In this document: piece after piece, positions 48,758 through 60,003 of the stretch
Layout of the letters: every line of letters begins with the position of its first letter
How positions within the stretch are numbered: the stretch's first letter is position 1
NCBI GenBank assembly: GCA_951802425.1
Contig: OX637801.1
Coordinates: 1,612,001 to 1,676,000, forward strand
Direction: 5' to 3'
DNA: 64,000 nt
Origin: Clavaria fumosa
Lineage: Eukaryota > Basidiomycota > Agaricomycetes > Agaricales > Clavariaceae
Translations under genes and position numbers: made by a program
Notes under the pieces: generated by a model
The model's database searches: none
Told to the model about the DNA's origin: nothing
What the model saw: the letters and a program-made list of their open reading frames with translations, nothing else

Positions 48758-49895
48758 TCAGGGGACGTCCTCCTCCAGCTCCTCTAGCTCCTCATCTAAC
48801 TGTGCCGGTCGGTCCAAGAAGCGAACCGCCTTCCGCGGCGACTGCGACCCCGCGGCGGAGACGTCCCTCGAATCCCTTTCCGCCGACTGCGACGAGGAGG
48901 AAGAAAGGAAGTTCAACCGAGCGCGCGCGGCGGGCGGCAGCAGCTTCGACACGACGCGAGCCCTGAGCGACAGGGCCGACCTAGTGGACGGCGTGGAGGG
49001 GGCGTCCGACGTCATCGTCGTCGTAGACACGCTCAAAGACAGTCCGGGCAACAAGGACGACGACAGATGGGGCATCGTGGCCGACGAGGACGCCGTTAGC
49101 GCCGCGGCCACCGCGGCCCCTTTTTTGAGCGACGAGCGCGACGGCATGGCGGCGGGGAGGAGAGGCTTCAGAGTGGAGGCTCTGAGCAGTGGTGGTGGTT
49201 GTGGTGGTGTCGCGTCGCCGTCGCTATCGCGGTGTTGGTGTTGGTGTTGGTGGGGGCGCGCGTCGTCGTCAGACCAACATGATGGGGACGACGGTGGCGC
49301 GCGGGGGTGAAGATGGCGGTGTCCTTTGCGGGCGGGCCGTAAATGGGGCGTGCGAGAGACGTGGAGACCCATGGCGATCTGCTCTACTGTCGGCGGGGCG
49401 GCGGACGCGGAGGCGGGAAAGCGAAACCCCTCTCGCTCTTGGGCAGTAGAGTACATTCCGGGCTCCTACGCAGCCACAAAAGCGCCACTTAATCAGCTGA
49501 CTGCGATTTGATTGGATGACAAAGAAGGGGGGGGGGAGTGTGTTTGGGAAGAGAGAGGAAAGGGGTGTGTCGAAGGGGTTACACACCGATAGGTTCGGGT
49601 CCGACCCGCGATTAGAACGGCGGCGTTCCTTTGAACGGCTGAAAGACGAGCGCACAGTGGTGAAGATGCGTGATGCGGCGCGTCTTGAAGCCGAGCCAGA
49701 CGCGAGACTGTCCAAGGACGTTATCGGCAGAGTGTCGGAGGGGACGTCCTCGCGGTCGAGGTACAGCTGGGGAGCACTGTTGCTGGTAGAGGGACGTTGG
49801 GCGTGTCTGCGATGTGACGATGGGCCTGAAAAACTCGATGAAGAGGGGATATGGTTGGACTTTCTGCGAGGAGGTGGAGAGAGGAGGTTGGCCAT
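48758..49895 (-). CDS. Low-complexity hypothetical protein
   Basis: Probable gene of unknown function. The first exon (49895 to about 49530) starts MANLLSPPPRRKSNHIPSSS and is Ser/Arg-rich (TTVRSSFSRSKERRRSNRGS). After an intron with acceptor near 49450 it continues AQEREGFRFPASASAAPPTV and EQIAMGLHVSRTPHLRP, a short motif that looks conserved in mushroom proteins. The rest is Ser/Ala/Pro-rich with a His-Gln repeat (HQHQHQH), SPRKAVRFLD and an acidic end (LDEELEELEEDVP). No enzymatic domain is seen. Confidence 0.55.
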
Positions 49896-50646
49896 GATGA
49901 AGTGGTTTGCAAAACAACGTTTTGGGTTGGGACTGAAGTTATTGACGTGGATGTCGGTGGAATAGCCAGTATTGAGTGATGAGCGCTGAACGATGAGCGC
50001 TGCTGTCGACGATGTTGCTGGTTGAAATTGAACAAGTTTGAGCCCCAACCCAAATAATGGCAGTAGCGGAAGAACGACGAAAAATGGACGTGTTGGGTGG
50101 TTGTGGTGGATGGGTCACGACTCTCACGTAATCAAAGCAGTGTTACAGTAGCGTAGTAGCGTAGCGGTGGTATAGCAGCAGTATAGGACTGCTATAGGAC
50201 TGCTATAGGACTATAGAGACTGCTATAGGACTGCTATAGACTATAGGACTATAAGACACTATGAAGAAATAGCCATAGATATTCACTGTTCATCGCTGTG
50301 CTCGCTGCTACAAGTCAGATTCTCAGCCTGTACGACAAGTTTGGGGACGGGGTTTGCCACGCTCATAGCCATCATTATCCCCTCAACATCACCGGATATG
50401 CATCTGAGATTTCAGTGTGCAACGGATAATGTTGGATTGGATTATGATCTCCAGTGACAGGTCCGTTGTGTAGCAGACTTAGCCCCAGCACCAGCAACAC
50501 CACCACTGGCAGCCACGCGACCACGGCACACCACGACACGCGTGATGCTCATCTCCTGCTAAGACCGCTAAGACCCTTGCCACACAGCCTTCCCCTTCAG
50601 CCGCAACTGCACCGTCATCAACAGCCGTTTGTGTTAGAGATCTCCA
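49896..50646. other. Intergenic region with 11-bp tandem repeats
   Basis: Divergent spacer between the hypothetical gene and SFH5. 50186-50255 is built of five to six imperfect copies of an 11-bp unit (ACTGCTATAGG). No gene is seen. Confidence 0.5.
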
Positions 50647-52162
50647 ATGCAGCAACCACTCGGCGAATCTCAGCCGGCTTCAGGCCAGCCCGTGACCGCG
50701 GATGCGCAAGCATCAGCCATCGCCATCGATAACCTGCAGATTTCGCCGAAGCAGGAGCCTCCGCAGCAGCCTGCGTCGACTGAGCCTGCCGCCGCAGCCC
50801 CGCCGGAAACCGCACCACCGCCCGTGGCTGAACCAACAGTGGCAGCTTCTGATGCCAAGCCACCTGTCGATCCGCCTACCGTTGGGGCCCTGGCTGCTGC
50901 TGCACCCCCTGCAGCCAAGGAGCCCGCTCCTTCGGGGTCTGTTGATGCCGAACAGGAAGAGGTGCAGAACGCGTTGACCAAAGAGTTCACGGAGGAAGAG
51001 TGGATCGCTCTGAAAGCATTCCGTGTCCGTGACACATCCACGTCTGATGCCAGTGCCATCGCACGCGCTGACACCCTCCTCGTTGTATAGAAAGAGCTGC
51101 CTGAGTACCTTGCGAGGGCGTATCCCGAGAAACCAGACGCGAAGACGTCGCCTACCACCCTGTGGGGCGTGAAGATCGACCCCACTGCGCCCCAGAAAGA
51201 TGCACGCGTGAGCGTCATCCTAATGAAGTTCCTACGCGCAAGGTTTTGTTATTGTTGTCCTCTCTCTCTAAATCCCTTCTCTGACTTGTCATACTTAGAT
51301 ATCTGAACGTGCAAGTAGCGTCAGATATGTTCGTTGCCACCCTGCGATGGCGAGACCTGTTCGACGTCCTGTCTGCGTGCAAGGAGGTCTACCCGAAGGA
51401 GGTGTTTGGGAACCTCGGACATGTCTACGGCAGAGACAAGGGCGGGAGACCTATCGTGTACGCGCCATGGTCTTTATCTGTCTCTGGCCCAACTTCATGA
51501 GGGCCCCCGACAGATACAACCTCTATGGCGGCGTCGATAACGCTGTTGTGTTTGGCGACCTGCAGAGATTCCTCCGGTATGGCGTCTCGTCTTCCCCTTC
51601 GGGCTCAGCAAGACGCTGAACGGAAGCCCCTTGCGGGATGTAGATGGAAGGTCGCGATGATGGAACAAGCCGTCTCGTTCCTCGATTTCGAGACCGTGGA
51701 CCAGACTCTGCAGATACACGGTGAGCACCCGCTCCACTCCTGGCTCCCGCTCGACTGATGTTTCGGGGGGGCACAGACTACAACGGTGTGGGCCTCACGT
51801 CGCACGACACCAATTCCAAGAACGCCGCCACCGAAGCCAGCGCCCTCTTCCAATCCTACTACCCCGAACTGCTCGTGAGCCCCACCCCTCCCCCCCCCCC
51901 CCCTCTCTCTCCGTTTCTCCTTTCTCGGTCCTGAGAGCGCGCGCAGTTCCGCAAGTTCTTCGTCAACGTGCCGACGGTCCTCGCGTGGATGTTCAAGCTG
52001 TTCAAGCCGCTCATCGCGGCGAAGACGCTCGCGAAGATGGCGGTCGTCGGCACGGGGCCGCGCGCGATTGGGCATGCGCTCACGCCGTATGTCGACCCCG
52101 CGGAGCTGCCGAAGGCGTATGGCGGCACCGCGCCGGGCTTCCACGAGGCGACGACGGGGTGA
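50647..52162 (+). CDS. SFH5: CRAL-TRIO phosphatidylinositol transfer protein, SFH5-like
   Basis: Sec14-superfamily lipid transfer protein, expected at ER/plasma membrane contacts. A Pro/Ala/Gln-rich N-terminus of about 110 residues (MQQPLGESQPASGQPVTADA) precedes the CRAL-TRIO-N helices (FTEEEWIALKAFR; LWGVKIDPTAPQKDARVSVI followed by LMKFLRAR) and YLNVQVASDMFVATLRWRD. The lipid-binding fold follows with GNLGHVYGRDKGGRPIV, DQTLQIHDYNGVGL, EASALFQSYYPELL and RKFFVNVPTVLAWMFKLFKP, the SFH5-type FFVNVP box. It ends GGTAPGFHEATTG at 52162. Six or more introns are present; the exact joins around 51470-51620 are uncertain. Confidence 0.8.
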
Positions 52163-52399
52163 AGGAGGCTTTGCTTTATCTTTTCATTGCATACAGATCT
52201 ATCCTCTGCGCATTCCGTCTCTTTTTTTACATACTCATACTACTACGCACAGGGAACGCAGCAAGAAGGATGAGAATGAAAATACCAGAATGTACCATTA
52301 GTTGACAACATGTGGCCGGAGTCTGCAAATCGCGTCCACGCAAGAATGTTCTGAGTCTCTCCTGTGAACGAAGAAACTGTGGTTGTTTCGAAGAATTTG

Positions 52400-54805
52400 C
52401 TAAATGACGTTGGAAAGACGTAATGGAAGCGACGGCGTTCCTACAGGGCTTCCTTTCGTCGCCGGATAAGTGAACAAGCCATTCTTCCACACCACTTCCT
52501 GGGAGGATTCCTCAAAGATAAAGCTTTGAAGCAGAAAGAATACCACTATCTCTGTGAATCCATGTCAAATCAAGCAATGTTGGCGATGGGAAAACAAAAC
52601 AAAAATAAAAAACACGGACTGATCTGGAGGAGTGCAAATCTAATGCCGCTGAGTCGGAGCCCGTAAGCCAGGAATCGACGAGTGATCGGACTCGAAGATG
52701 CGGGAACTCACATGCACGAACGACTGCCGGCGGAGAATGTAAGTCTGTTTATCAGAAGGGGGTGAGATTCGCTGGCGGCGGCTGGCGGCGGCTGACTGTG
52801 TCGGGGGCACGCACATTCCGGAGTAGACACCAGGCAGCTTATCGGCCACCACCTGGTCCACGTCCTTGCCCAGCCACCGCTCGGGCAGCCACTCCTCCGC
52901 TCCGGCGCCCCACAGCGCCGGGTCGCGGTTCACGGCGCGGACGCCGATGAACACGTCCGTGTCCGCGGGGAGGAGGAGCGAGTGGAGGCGCTCGTGCCGC
53001 GTGGAGATGATGGGCTTCGACAGCGGGAGTGCGATGGGCGCGCGCGTTCTGTGCTGGGGGGTAGGCTGGGGGGGCGAGGGGGGAACTGGGGCGGGAGGGG
53101 TGCTTACACGCGGATGGTGAACGAGACTGGCGGGTATCTGGTGCAGACACGGGTGATGAATGGGGGCCATGGGAAAGGAAGAGAATGAGCTTGAGAGACG
53201 AACAGCCGGAGTGTTTCCCTGACTACGGCATCCAGGTAGGGCAGGTTCATGAGGGCGTCGTACCCCAGGTCTCCCGATTCCCCGCTAGCGTCGACGAGTT
53301 CTTTCCGCAACCTGGCTTGTTTGGCTGGATGTTTCGCGAGGAGGTGGAGTACACGCGACACAGCGCCAGATGTGGTGTCGTTGGCAGCAAATAGCAGCGC
53401 GCTAATCATGCAGCAGTTCAGACGGCGCAAGACGCGGACAAAAGTATAGTGATGTACTTCATCTGACTGATGACCTCCTCGTCTGACATGCGGTCATGAG
53501 CTTCTGCTTTGGCGTTCGCCTTCACTGCAACACATTCTGTGAGTACCGGCCTGGAAGGTGTAGGATGGAAAGAAGATACATAGGATACTCAGAATATCTT
53601 TGCCACCCGCGACCTGGTGCCGCAGAACATCGTCTCCGGCTTCCAGTGCCCTCCGCTTCTCATGGTAAATCTGTGTCGCCGTCAATGACAAGATGTCTAC
53701 GTAACGAGTGATCCGACGGGTGGTCTTGAAAGGCAGGAGTTGCCACAGAAATCTGCGGAACTTTGGAGATCCAATCTTGGCAAGTGTGGGAATGAGGCGG
53801 AAAAATATTGCGAGACGAGAGACTTGCGGCCTGCGTGGAAATCTCGGATTCTGGGTTTATGGAACAGACACGAGGCAACCCTCACAAGAGTTCCTTAACT
53901 GCCGTGATGTATTCAGTCATGCCATGAGGCGAAAAGAGACCAAATGAATGGCCCAAGGCGCCTTGGCCCATCAATTCCAGATTTGACCTCGATACCCAAT
54001 CACGCATGTCGATTTCTTCGGCGCCGTTCTGGATGCGACTCGCCAGCTCGTCTCGGAGCTATAAAAAAAGGGGTCAACGCGCCAGCCTCCAAGACGTGAA
54101 AGTGGGGTACCTGGCGAGCGATACGTTCAAAGATGGGGAAGAGATCGGATATGGAGGTTGCGCTGAACGCAGGGGCCAACATCTTGCGTAGTCTAGTATG
54201 CTCCCCGCCTGATACACGAGGTTGATATTCGGATCGCTTAGGCCAGAATAGAGCATTACCAACTGAAGATACCAGACTGTCCCCGAACATAATTTTGTCG
54301 GCTCTGTGTGTTTAGACGATGAGATAGATATCATAAATGGCGACATATGATTAAACGCACTGAATGATTACTGGTGAGGCATCGCACACGGCCTGCTCCT
54401 TGATAAGGATGTGGTGAATGGCCTGGAGGTCTGTGATGTATAAACGTTGTCGCTAACGAGGCGGTGCACTCAGAATGGACATGAGGGTCAGATTGGAGGG
54501 CAGTGAACGGACACCAAATAACCCGTAGACCTTGAAAGCCCCTCCATATTTCTTCACTGAATCATGGTGCCAGCTAAAACCGTCCGGGTCGAACATTTCA
54601 GGGATATTCCCTGCGGATTGCGATCAACAACTCCAGTGTGGGACGCGTTCCTGAACTCACCAGCAATAAGCGAGCTTGGAGCAGGTCCATCCACATCTGC
54701 AAGCGGGGACCGATAGAGCCTAAAAAACCTCCATACGAACAGCCTCCAAGCAAGACGAGAAACACAGGCGAGGGCTACAGCTTGTACGACCACGTTGAAC
54801 CACAT
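52400..54805 (-). CDS. Cytochrome P450 monooxygenase
   Basis: Heme-thiolate monooxygenase, likely ER-anchored. It starts MWFNVVVQAVALACVSRLAW, an N-terminal membrane anchor. Signature regions: SGGEHTRLRKMLAPAFSATS (helix C), LLFAANDTTSGAVSRVLHLL (I-helix oxygen motif), VVRETLRLYPPV (ExxR), DTDVFIGVRAVNRDPALWGA with EEWLPERWL (PERF-like). The heme loop FSAGSRSC sits on a 33-nt exon (52744-52712), then IGIRFALLQ. After another intron the last exon reads IKIVVFFLLQSFIFEES and ends PSLPLRLSNVI with stop at 52400. A casual reading misses the small heme exon and makes the gene look truncated. Family (CYP number) not assigned; substrate unknown. Confidence 0.85.
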
Positions 54806-54917
54806 GCTATGTAGTCAATAGGCGCCAAGGGTCGACAGCCAAGAGTCATGCTATATGTCCGACTTACAATTGTGGTAAACATCTTCTCTCTGTCTCCTGA
54901 CTCTCCTCCCTGTTGCG

Positions 54918-56363
54918 ATGATCCCTCTTGGAGCCTACGTCGTTATATCCATCGATCCCATCGAGACGGTTCGCCCGCTGGACGACCCGAAGGCAACGAG
55001 TGCCGCTCGTAGCATGGTGCCCAAAAATTATGTGGGATACATTTGCGCGGTTAGTGCGTCTCTACTCCGCCTGGGCCACCTGAGTCTCACCACTCCATGC
55101 GCAGCTGAGGACTATGTTCGACCCGAAGGCGTCTTGGGGCTGGTATGAGATCGAGCTGCTGGGCCCAGGTCTCGCCGTGCCGTCCGACATCGATTTCATC
55201 GAGCCGGGCATGTCTGTCCCCGTCTTCCCCACATCTGCGCACCCAGCGTCTCGCGTGCCTCTGCAGCCTTCGCGGCCGCTGCCCTGGAGGAGCCGCTACC
55301 ACCACACCCTGTCCCCAACCATCGTCGCCTGTCGCATTGCGAACTCCGAGACACACCCCGCCACAGTTGAGGACACGACGCACCTGTCGAGGCAGGAACG
55401 GTCTCGCTTGGCCGCCTTCTTTGACGAAGACCTGTCGCGCAACGGCTTACTGCGCCATCAATCCCAGCGCCAATCGCGAATGTCTAAAAAGTCCTTGCCC
55501 ATAGCTACCGCCCCATCCCCCAGAAGCAGCTCAGAACCCGTCGGGCGCCAGCCTCCCGCGCCGACGGCACCCCTCCATGTCGCAGAGCTTGCTGATTCGC
55601 TGTCTATGGATGCCCTGTTGTCTATAATGCGCGACTGTACGCCTGATACGTCGGTGGTCGTGAAGGCATCATGCAAGCTCGATGGATCGACGAAGCTAGC
55701 GGACCCGAAGGAATTTCTACAAGAAGAAGCCAGGCTCAAACGGTCAGGGAACACTTCGTCATTACTTGAAGTTCAATTTTCATTTGAAAATACACAGACT
55801 TATGGAAGAAACGAAGAATCGCCTCGCAGGGCACACTCCAGATGGCAAGGAGCGTACAGATACGAAGACCGCTGGAAATCCTCACCCTTTGAAGTCGAAC
55901 TCTAGTCCTAATGGACATGCTAAGGCACCCACGTCGCTGTCTTCAAAAGGATACTTCCTCTCGCCATCAGCCGGCAAAGCGCTCCGTACGAGAGCGCCCA
56001 ATCCGTCGCCCACCACTCCAACGCCCATGAAGAGTCGCCCCAAGCTTCTTCCCACCCCAACTATTGTTTTAAATGACGGTGAAGTGACGTTGTGTGCGGT
56101 GAGTTGGTATAATGGCGGCCAGGCCAATTGCTACTCACACCCTTCATTGGCGCAGCCACCTCCTGAACCGTTGGACGGCACGGATGATGTCCATACGGGT
56201 GAGTGTGTGACTCGTTGACACCAGCACACCCGTGTTTAACATATTTCTGCAAGTGAAAAAACCTTCGCGCCGGAGACTCATGGTTTGGATACTCAAGGTA
56301 TTCAAGCGGTCCTCAAGGCCCACAAGACGAGAGTCGTCCCGCCAAAGCGAAGTTTCTGCATGA
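54918..56363 (+). CDS. Hypothetical protein, unknown family
   Basis: Probably a real gene; the function is not recognised. It starts MIPLGAYVVISIDPIETVRP, then KNYVGYICA spliced to LRTMFDPKASWGWYEIELLG and PGLAVPSDIDFIEPGMSVPV. The middle is Ser/Pro-rich (PATVEDTTHLSRQERSRLAA, MSKKSLPIATAPSPRSSSEP), followed by ELADSLSMDALLSIMRDC. Clean introns follow at about 55741-55796 (KR|LMEETKNRLAGHTPDGKERT), 56101-56155 and 56200-56252. The last exon is strongly basic (VKKPSRRRLMVWILKVFKRS ... SRQSEVSA) with stop at 56361-56363. The basic C-terminus could bind nucleic acid or membranes; this is only a guess. It is divergent from the P450 gene, about 110 bp apart. Confidence 0.6.
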
Positions 56364-56830
56364 TGATAGTCATTTCGGACGCATTACACCGAATTGTTCT
56401 CATTCTATTTCACTCTGACTCTCCCTCGAATCATTGTAAAGCTTCGACGCTCACATCTTTGTGGCCTTTCTTTCTAATTGGGCGGCGCTGTGTTACTGAA
56501 CCGTTGATAGTGTATACGCTTTGGCAATAATCACACCATGGAACCACACCAATCGTTGGTCTCGCGTGCTGAACAGATGGGAATATTTTCAAACACAACA
56601 AGCAGTTGCGCGTGTAGAACTGAGAAAGCTTTTTTTAACCGTGCCACTACCAGTTCATCTTGTCACTTGCGTGTACATTACAACTTGGGAGGACAGGTCG
56701 GGGCGTGCAAATGGGGTAATAGAGGCTGATTACAATTTGCGGCGTTCGTGTCGAGCGAGCGGGCGCATATGCACTGACAGGGCATGGGAGTTTGTCAAGG
56801 GTGATAGATAGCACAACAATAAACTGGCGT
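56364..56830. other. Convergent spacer
   Basis: 3' sides of the hypothetical gene and eS4. No gene or repeat is recognised. Confidence 0.5.
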
Positions 56831-57896
56831 CTATTTTTCTGCGGCAGCCGCACGCTGTCTCCTCTTCAGGTCCCTCTCCTCAGTTATGGTCAACTTAGTG
56901 CCTTTGCCCTTTGGTAATGATACCCAGGGCTTGATTCCTTCTCCAATGACGAAGATGTTTGAAACCCTATGATGACATTCAATATAAATTTTCAGACGAG
57001 GCATCTGGAGGAGCACAAAACGTACCGAGTCGCAAATGGTTTGTCCAGAGCATCTTTGACGTGAACGATGTCATAGCCACCTATGTGCTTCTCTTTGTGT
57101 GTGATGACACCCGCTCTACCCATATTCCTGCCCCCCGTGATCATGACGATGTTGCCGGTGTCAAACTTGACAAAGTCAACGATTTGGCCATTCACCAGGT
57201 CGAACTTGACCGTGTCGTTGACACGGATATGAGGATCAGGATACCGAATGGTGCGCCCATCGTGAGTCACGATGTGTGGGACGCCTTTGGCACCGAGAGC
57301 GACCTGGCGAACTTTGAGGAGCTTGTAGGTTGCCTCCTCGGGGGTGATTCGATGAATAGTGAACCGGCCCTTGACGTCGTAGAGTAGGCGGAAGTATTCA
57401 TTCGATTTCTCAATCGAGATAACATCTACCGTTCCACAGGAGGTTCACATCGTGCAAAAGACGCGTGGTAAAGACGCACCCATGAAGCCAGCAGGATATG
57501 TTTCGTCTGTCCTCACTTTGCCGTCGATTTTGATGAGGCGCTGGTTGACGATGGCGGTGACTTCACGACCGGTGAGAGCGTATTTTAGCCTGTTACGTAG
57601 GAAGACGGTGAGGGGCAGGCATTCGCGCAGCTTGTGAGGACCGGGGGAGGGACGAGGAGCCTGTATCAAAGATGGTGATGAGGATGGTCTTTGGGAACGT
57701 GAATTGATAGACACACATAAGTTCCACTAAGCTTGTCGAGCATCCATGACGAGGGCGCATTGAGCCGCTTGAGATGCTTTCTTGGTCCTCGAGCCTGGAA
57801 GAGGGCGTTAGTGGGTCATCCAAAGACAAGGTGTGCAATCCAGCACAGCAAGTTTGAAGGCGTCGACAGATACAGCGGCAAAGGACGACTAACCAT
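56831..57896 (-). CDS. RPS4: 40S ribosomal protein eS4
   Basis: Small-subunit ribosomal protein with S4 RNA-binding and KOW domains. The start codon (57896-57894) forms an exon of three bases, followed by an intron of about 100 bp. The next exon gives [20 protein letters not shown] and [20 protein letters not shown]. Later exons give [80 protein letters not shown] (KOW region) and [20 protein letters not shown]. It ends [12 protein letters not shown] with stop at 56831. Total about 260 residues, normal for the family. Ribosomal identity is certain. Confidence 0.95.
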
Positions 57897-58214
57897 GTCA
57901 AATGCGTTGAGCGGATGAGTGCTTACTTCTTCGTGACGACGACGACGACAACAACGATGACAACGATGACAACGCCAACGACGAGCGCTGTGTGACTAGA
58001 GACCGTGACACAAGTGACAAGTGTAGGGCAGGTCACCGTCGTCGGAGCGTTTCAATCGCTATCCGGAGGGGCTTTGGGCGGCTTGTGAACGAAACCATCG
58101 CAACACAGCAAGACCTTTCGTCTCGCTTAACGGTCACTGCTCGTTGCCTTCACTGTGGACCGGTGAAGCCAGTATATTACCTCGGGACGACGCCGCTATC
58201 CTACTCTCGCCGCC
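57897..58214. promoter_or_regulatory. Divergent promoter eS4 / SLY41-like with GAC/AAC microsatellite
   Basis: A 318-bp spacer. 57935-57986 is a GACGAC/AACGATGAC trinucleotide tract. No other site is recognised. Confidence 0.45.
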
Positions 58215-59797
58215 ATGCATGTTCTGCCCACCTTCGTTGGCGATGGCTACGTCCGCGAGAAGCGCCCGATTGCCGTGGCACGCCCGTCGTCGTCGTTCAT
58301 TTTTGCAGACCACCTCAAATTTATTCGCAGACACTGGCTTCCGCAGTCCTCGTCCCACCGTCGACGTCCTTCCCTTATCGCGCGAGCGTATGATGCGTCT
58401 CCTATCCCCGCCGAAGCTTTCATCCCCACTGCCACGACAACTCGCTTTGTCCTCCTCTGCGTATTGTGGTATACCAGCTCTGCCCTCTCCTCTACCACAG
58501 GAAAAGCCATCCTCACCCAGTTTCGCTATCCAATCACCCTCACCATCGTGCAGTTTGGCTTTATCGCCTTATTTTGCCTTATCCTCATGTCTCCCATCGT
58601 CCGGTACTCCCGCTTGCGCCCTCCCTCCAAAACGATCATTCTCCACACACTACCAATAGGCATGTTTCAGGTTGGAGGTCACGTATTTTCCTCTCTTGCC
58701 ATTTCCCGGATACCCGTAAGCACAGTGCACACTATCAAGGTATGAGATTGCACATTCGTGTTCACAACCAAACAGTATGTAAAATATCTCCACAGGCACT
58801 CTCCCCTCTTTTCACCGTGGCGGCCTACGCACTTCTCTTTCGGGTTTCTTATTCGATGAAGATATACATCTCCCTGCTACCCCTGACTCTCGGCGTGATG
58901 TTAGCATGCACCTTTGACATCTCCGCATCTAACACCATTGGTCTTCTCTGCGCCTTTGGATCTGCCATTATCTTTGTTAGCTCCAATATTTTCTTCAAGA
59001 AGATTATGCCTCAGTCAGATTCATCCGAACATTTTTCGACACATTCGACACATAGATTGGACAAGATGAACTTACTATTTTATTCCTCGTCTACGGCCTT
59101 CGTCCTCATGATCCCCATCTGGCTGTACTCTGACCTTCCCATCTTCTTGTCTGCACCACCCTCCTACCACCATCCTACAAGAGGACACTCCACAGCCGCG
59201 CACCCCCACTCCGTTCCTACCAATTTTGTCCTCAACGGCGCGGTGCACTTCGCTCAGAGCGTCCTCGCCTTCAACATCCTCGCCTCAACGTCTCCCGTCA
59301 CTTATTCCATCGCTTCCCTTATCAAGCGCGTTGCCGTAATATGCGTAGCCATCGTGTGGTTCAAGCAACGTATCCATCCGATTCAAGCGGTGGGCATCGC
59401 GATGACATTTACGGGTCTGTGGATGTATAACTCCGCCAAGAGCGATGGCAGCGTCGCCCAAGGCGAGAAGAAGAGAAACAGAGTGGAGCGGGCGGCAGAG
59501 GGCTTCCTGCCAACTACGATGGAGGATGTACCGGCAAACGACGCTACTCTGCCTCTCGACACCGAGCCGATATCAACGGCGGCGACCACGGGGATGAAGT
59601 CATCTGGTTCGCTTTCCCGCCCGCGCGGTCCTACCATCTCCACGCAACCACGACCCTTCCATACGCAGGGGCACCACCACCCCCCGCACAATCTGCATAT
59701 CACGATCGTGGCGCAGGCGTCCGGCAAACCTGCAGCGCACAACTTACGCAACAATTCCTACCCCTCTCCTCCCCCGTCATTGGATTCCCCGACCTAA
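58215..59797 (+). CDS. SLY41: Triose-phosphate-translocator family transporter, SLY41-like
   Basis: Drug/metabolite-superfamily transporter of the ER/Golgi membrane related to yeast Sly41. Two exons: 58215-58740 and 58797-59797, with a clean intron (ATCAAG|GTATGAG ... CACAG|GCACTC). About ten helices are visible, including FVLLCVLWYTSSALSSTTGK, ITLTIVQFGFIALFCLILMS, the conserved VGGHVFSSLAISRIPVSTVH, followed by TIKALSPLFTVAAYALLF, LGVMLACTFDISASNTIGLL and VTYSIASLIKRVAVICVAIV with WFKQRIHPIQAVGIAMTF. The cytosolic tail is long, polar and His/Pro-rich, ending SYPSPPPSLDSPT. The substrate is unknown. Confidence 0.85.
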
Positions 59798-60003
59798 AGC
59801 ATGTATCCCGTCTCTGGTTGCCCAGCGGGCTTCGACAGAAATCGGTGACATTGTGTCTCATTGGTCCGCATAGACATTATTAGATTGACGTTATTAGTTT
59901 TGCAACTTGAGCGTCCCCACGCTACCCGCACATTGCTTCACGGTACATATGGATTCTAGAAAACAGTGACAGTGCGAACCCTAATGCGATATATTATTTT
60001 TAT

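Noticed and set aside
49269..50048. Alternative 259-codon minus-strand frame across the low-complexity gene
   Set aside because: It reads through the likely intron and changes to a composition unlike the second exon; the spliced model MANLLSPPP ... AQEREGF is more coherent.
52640..53170. P450 as a truncated pseudogene without heme ligand
   Set aside because: A 33-nt exon at 52712-52744 supplies FSAGSRSC, and a proper last exon ends at 52400, so the gene appears complete.
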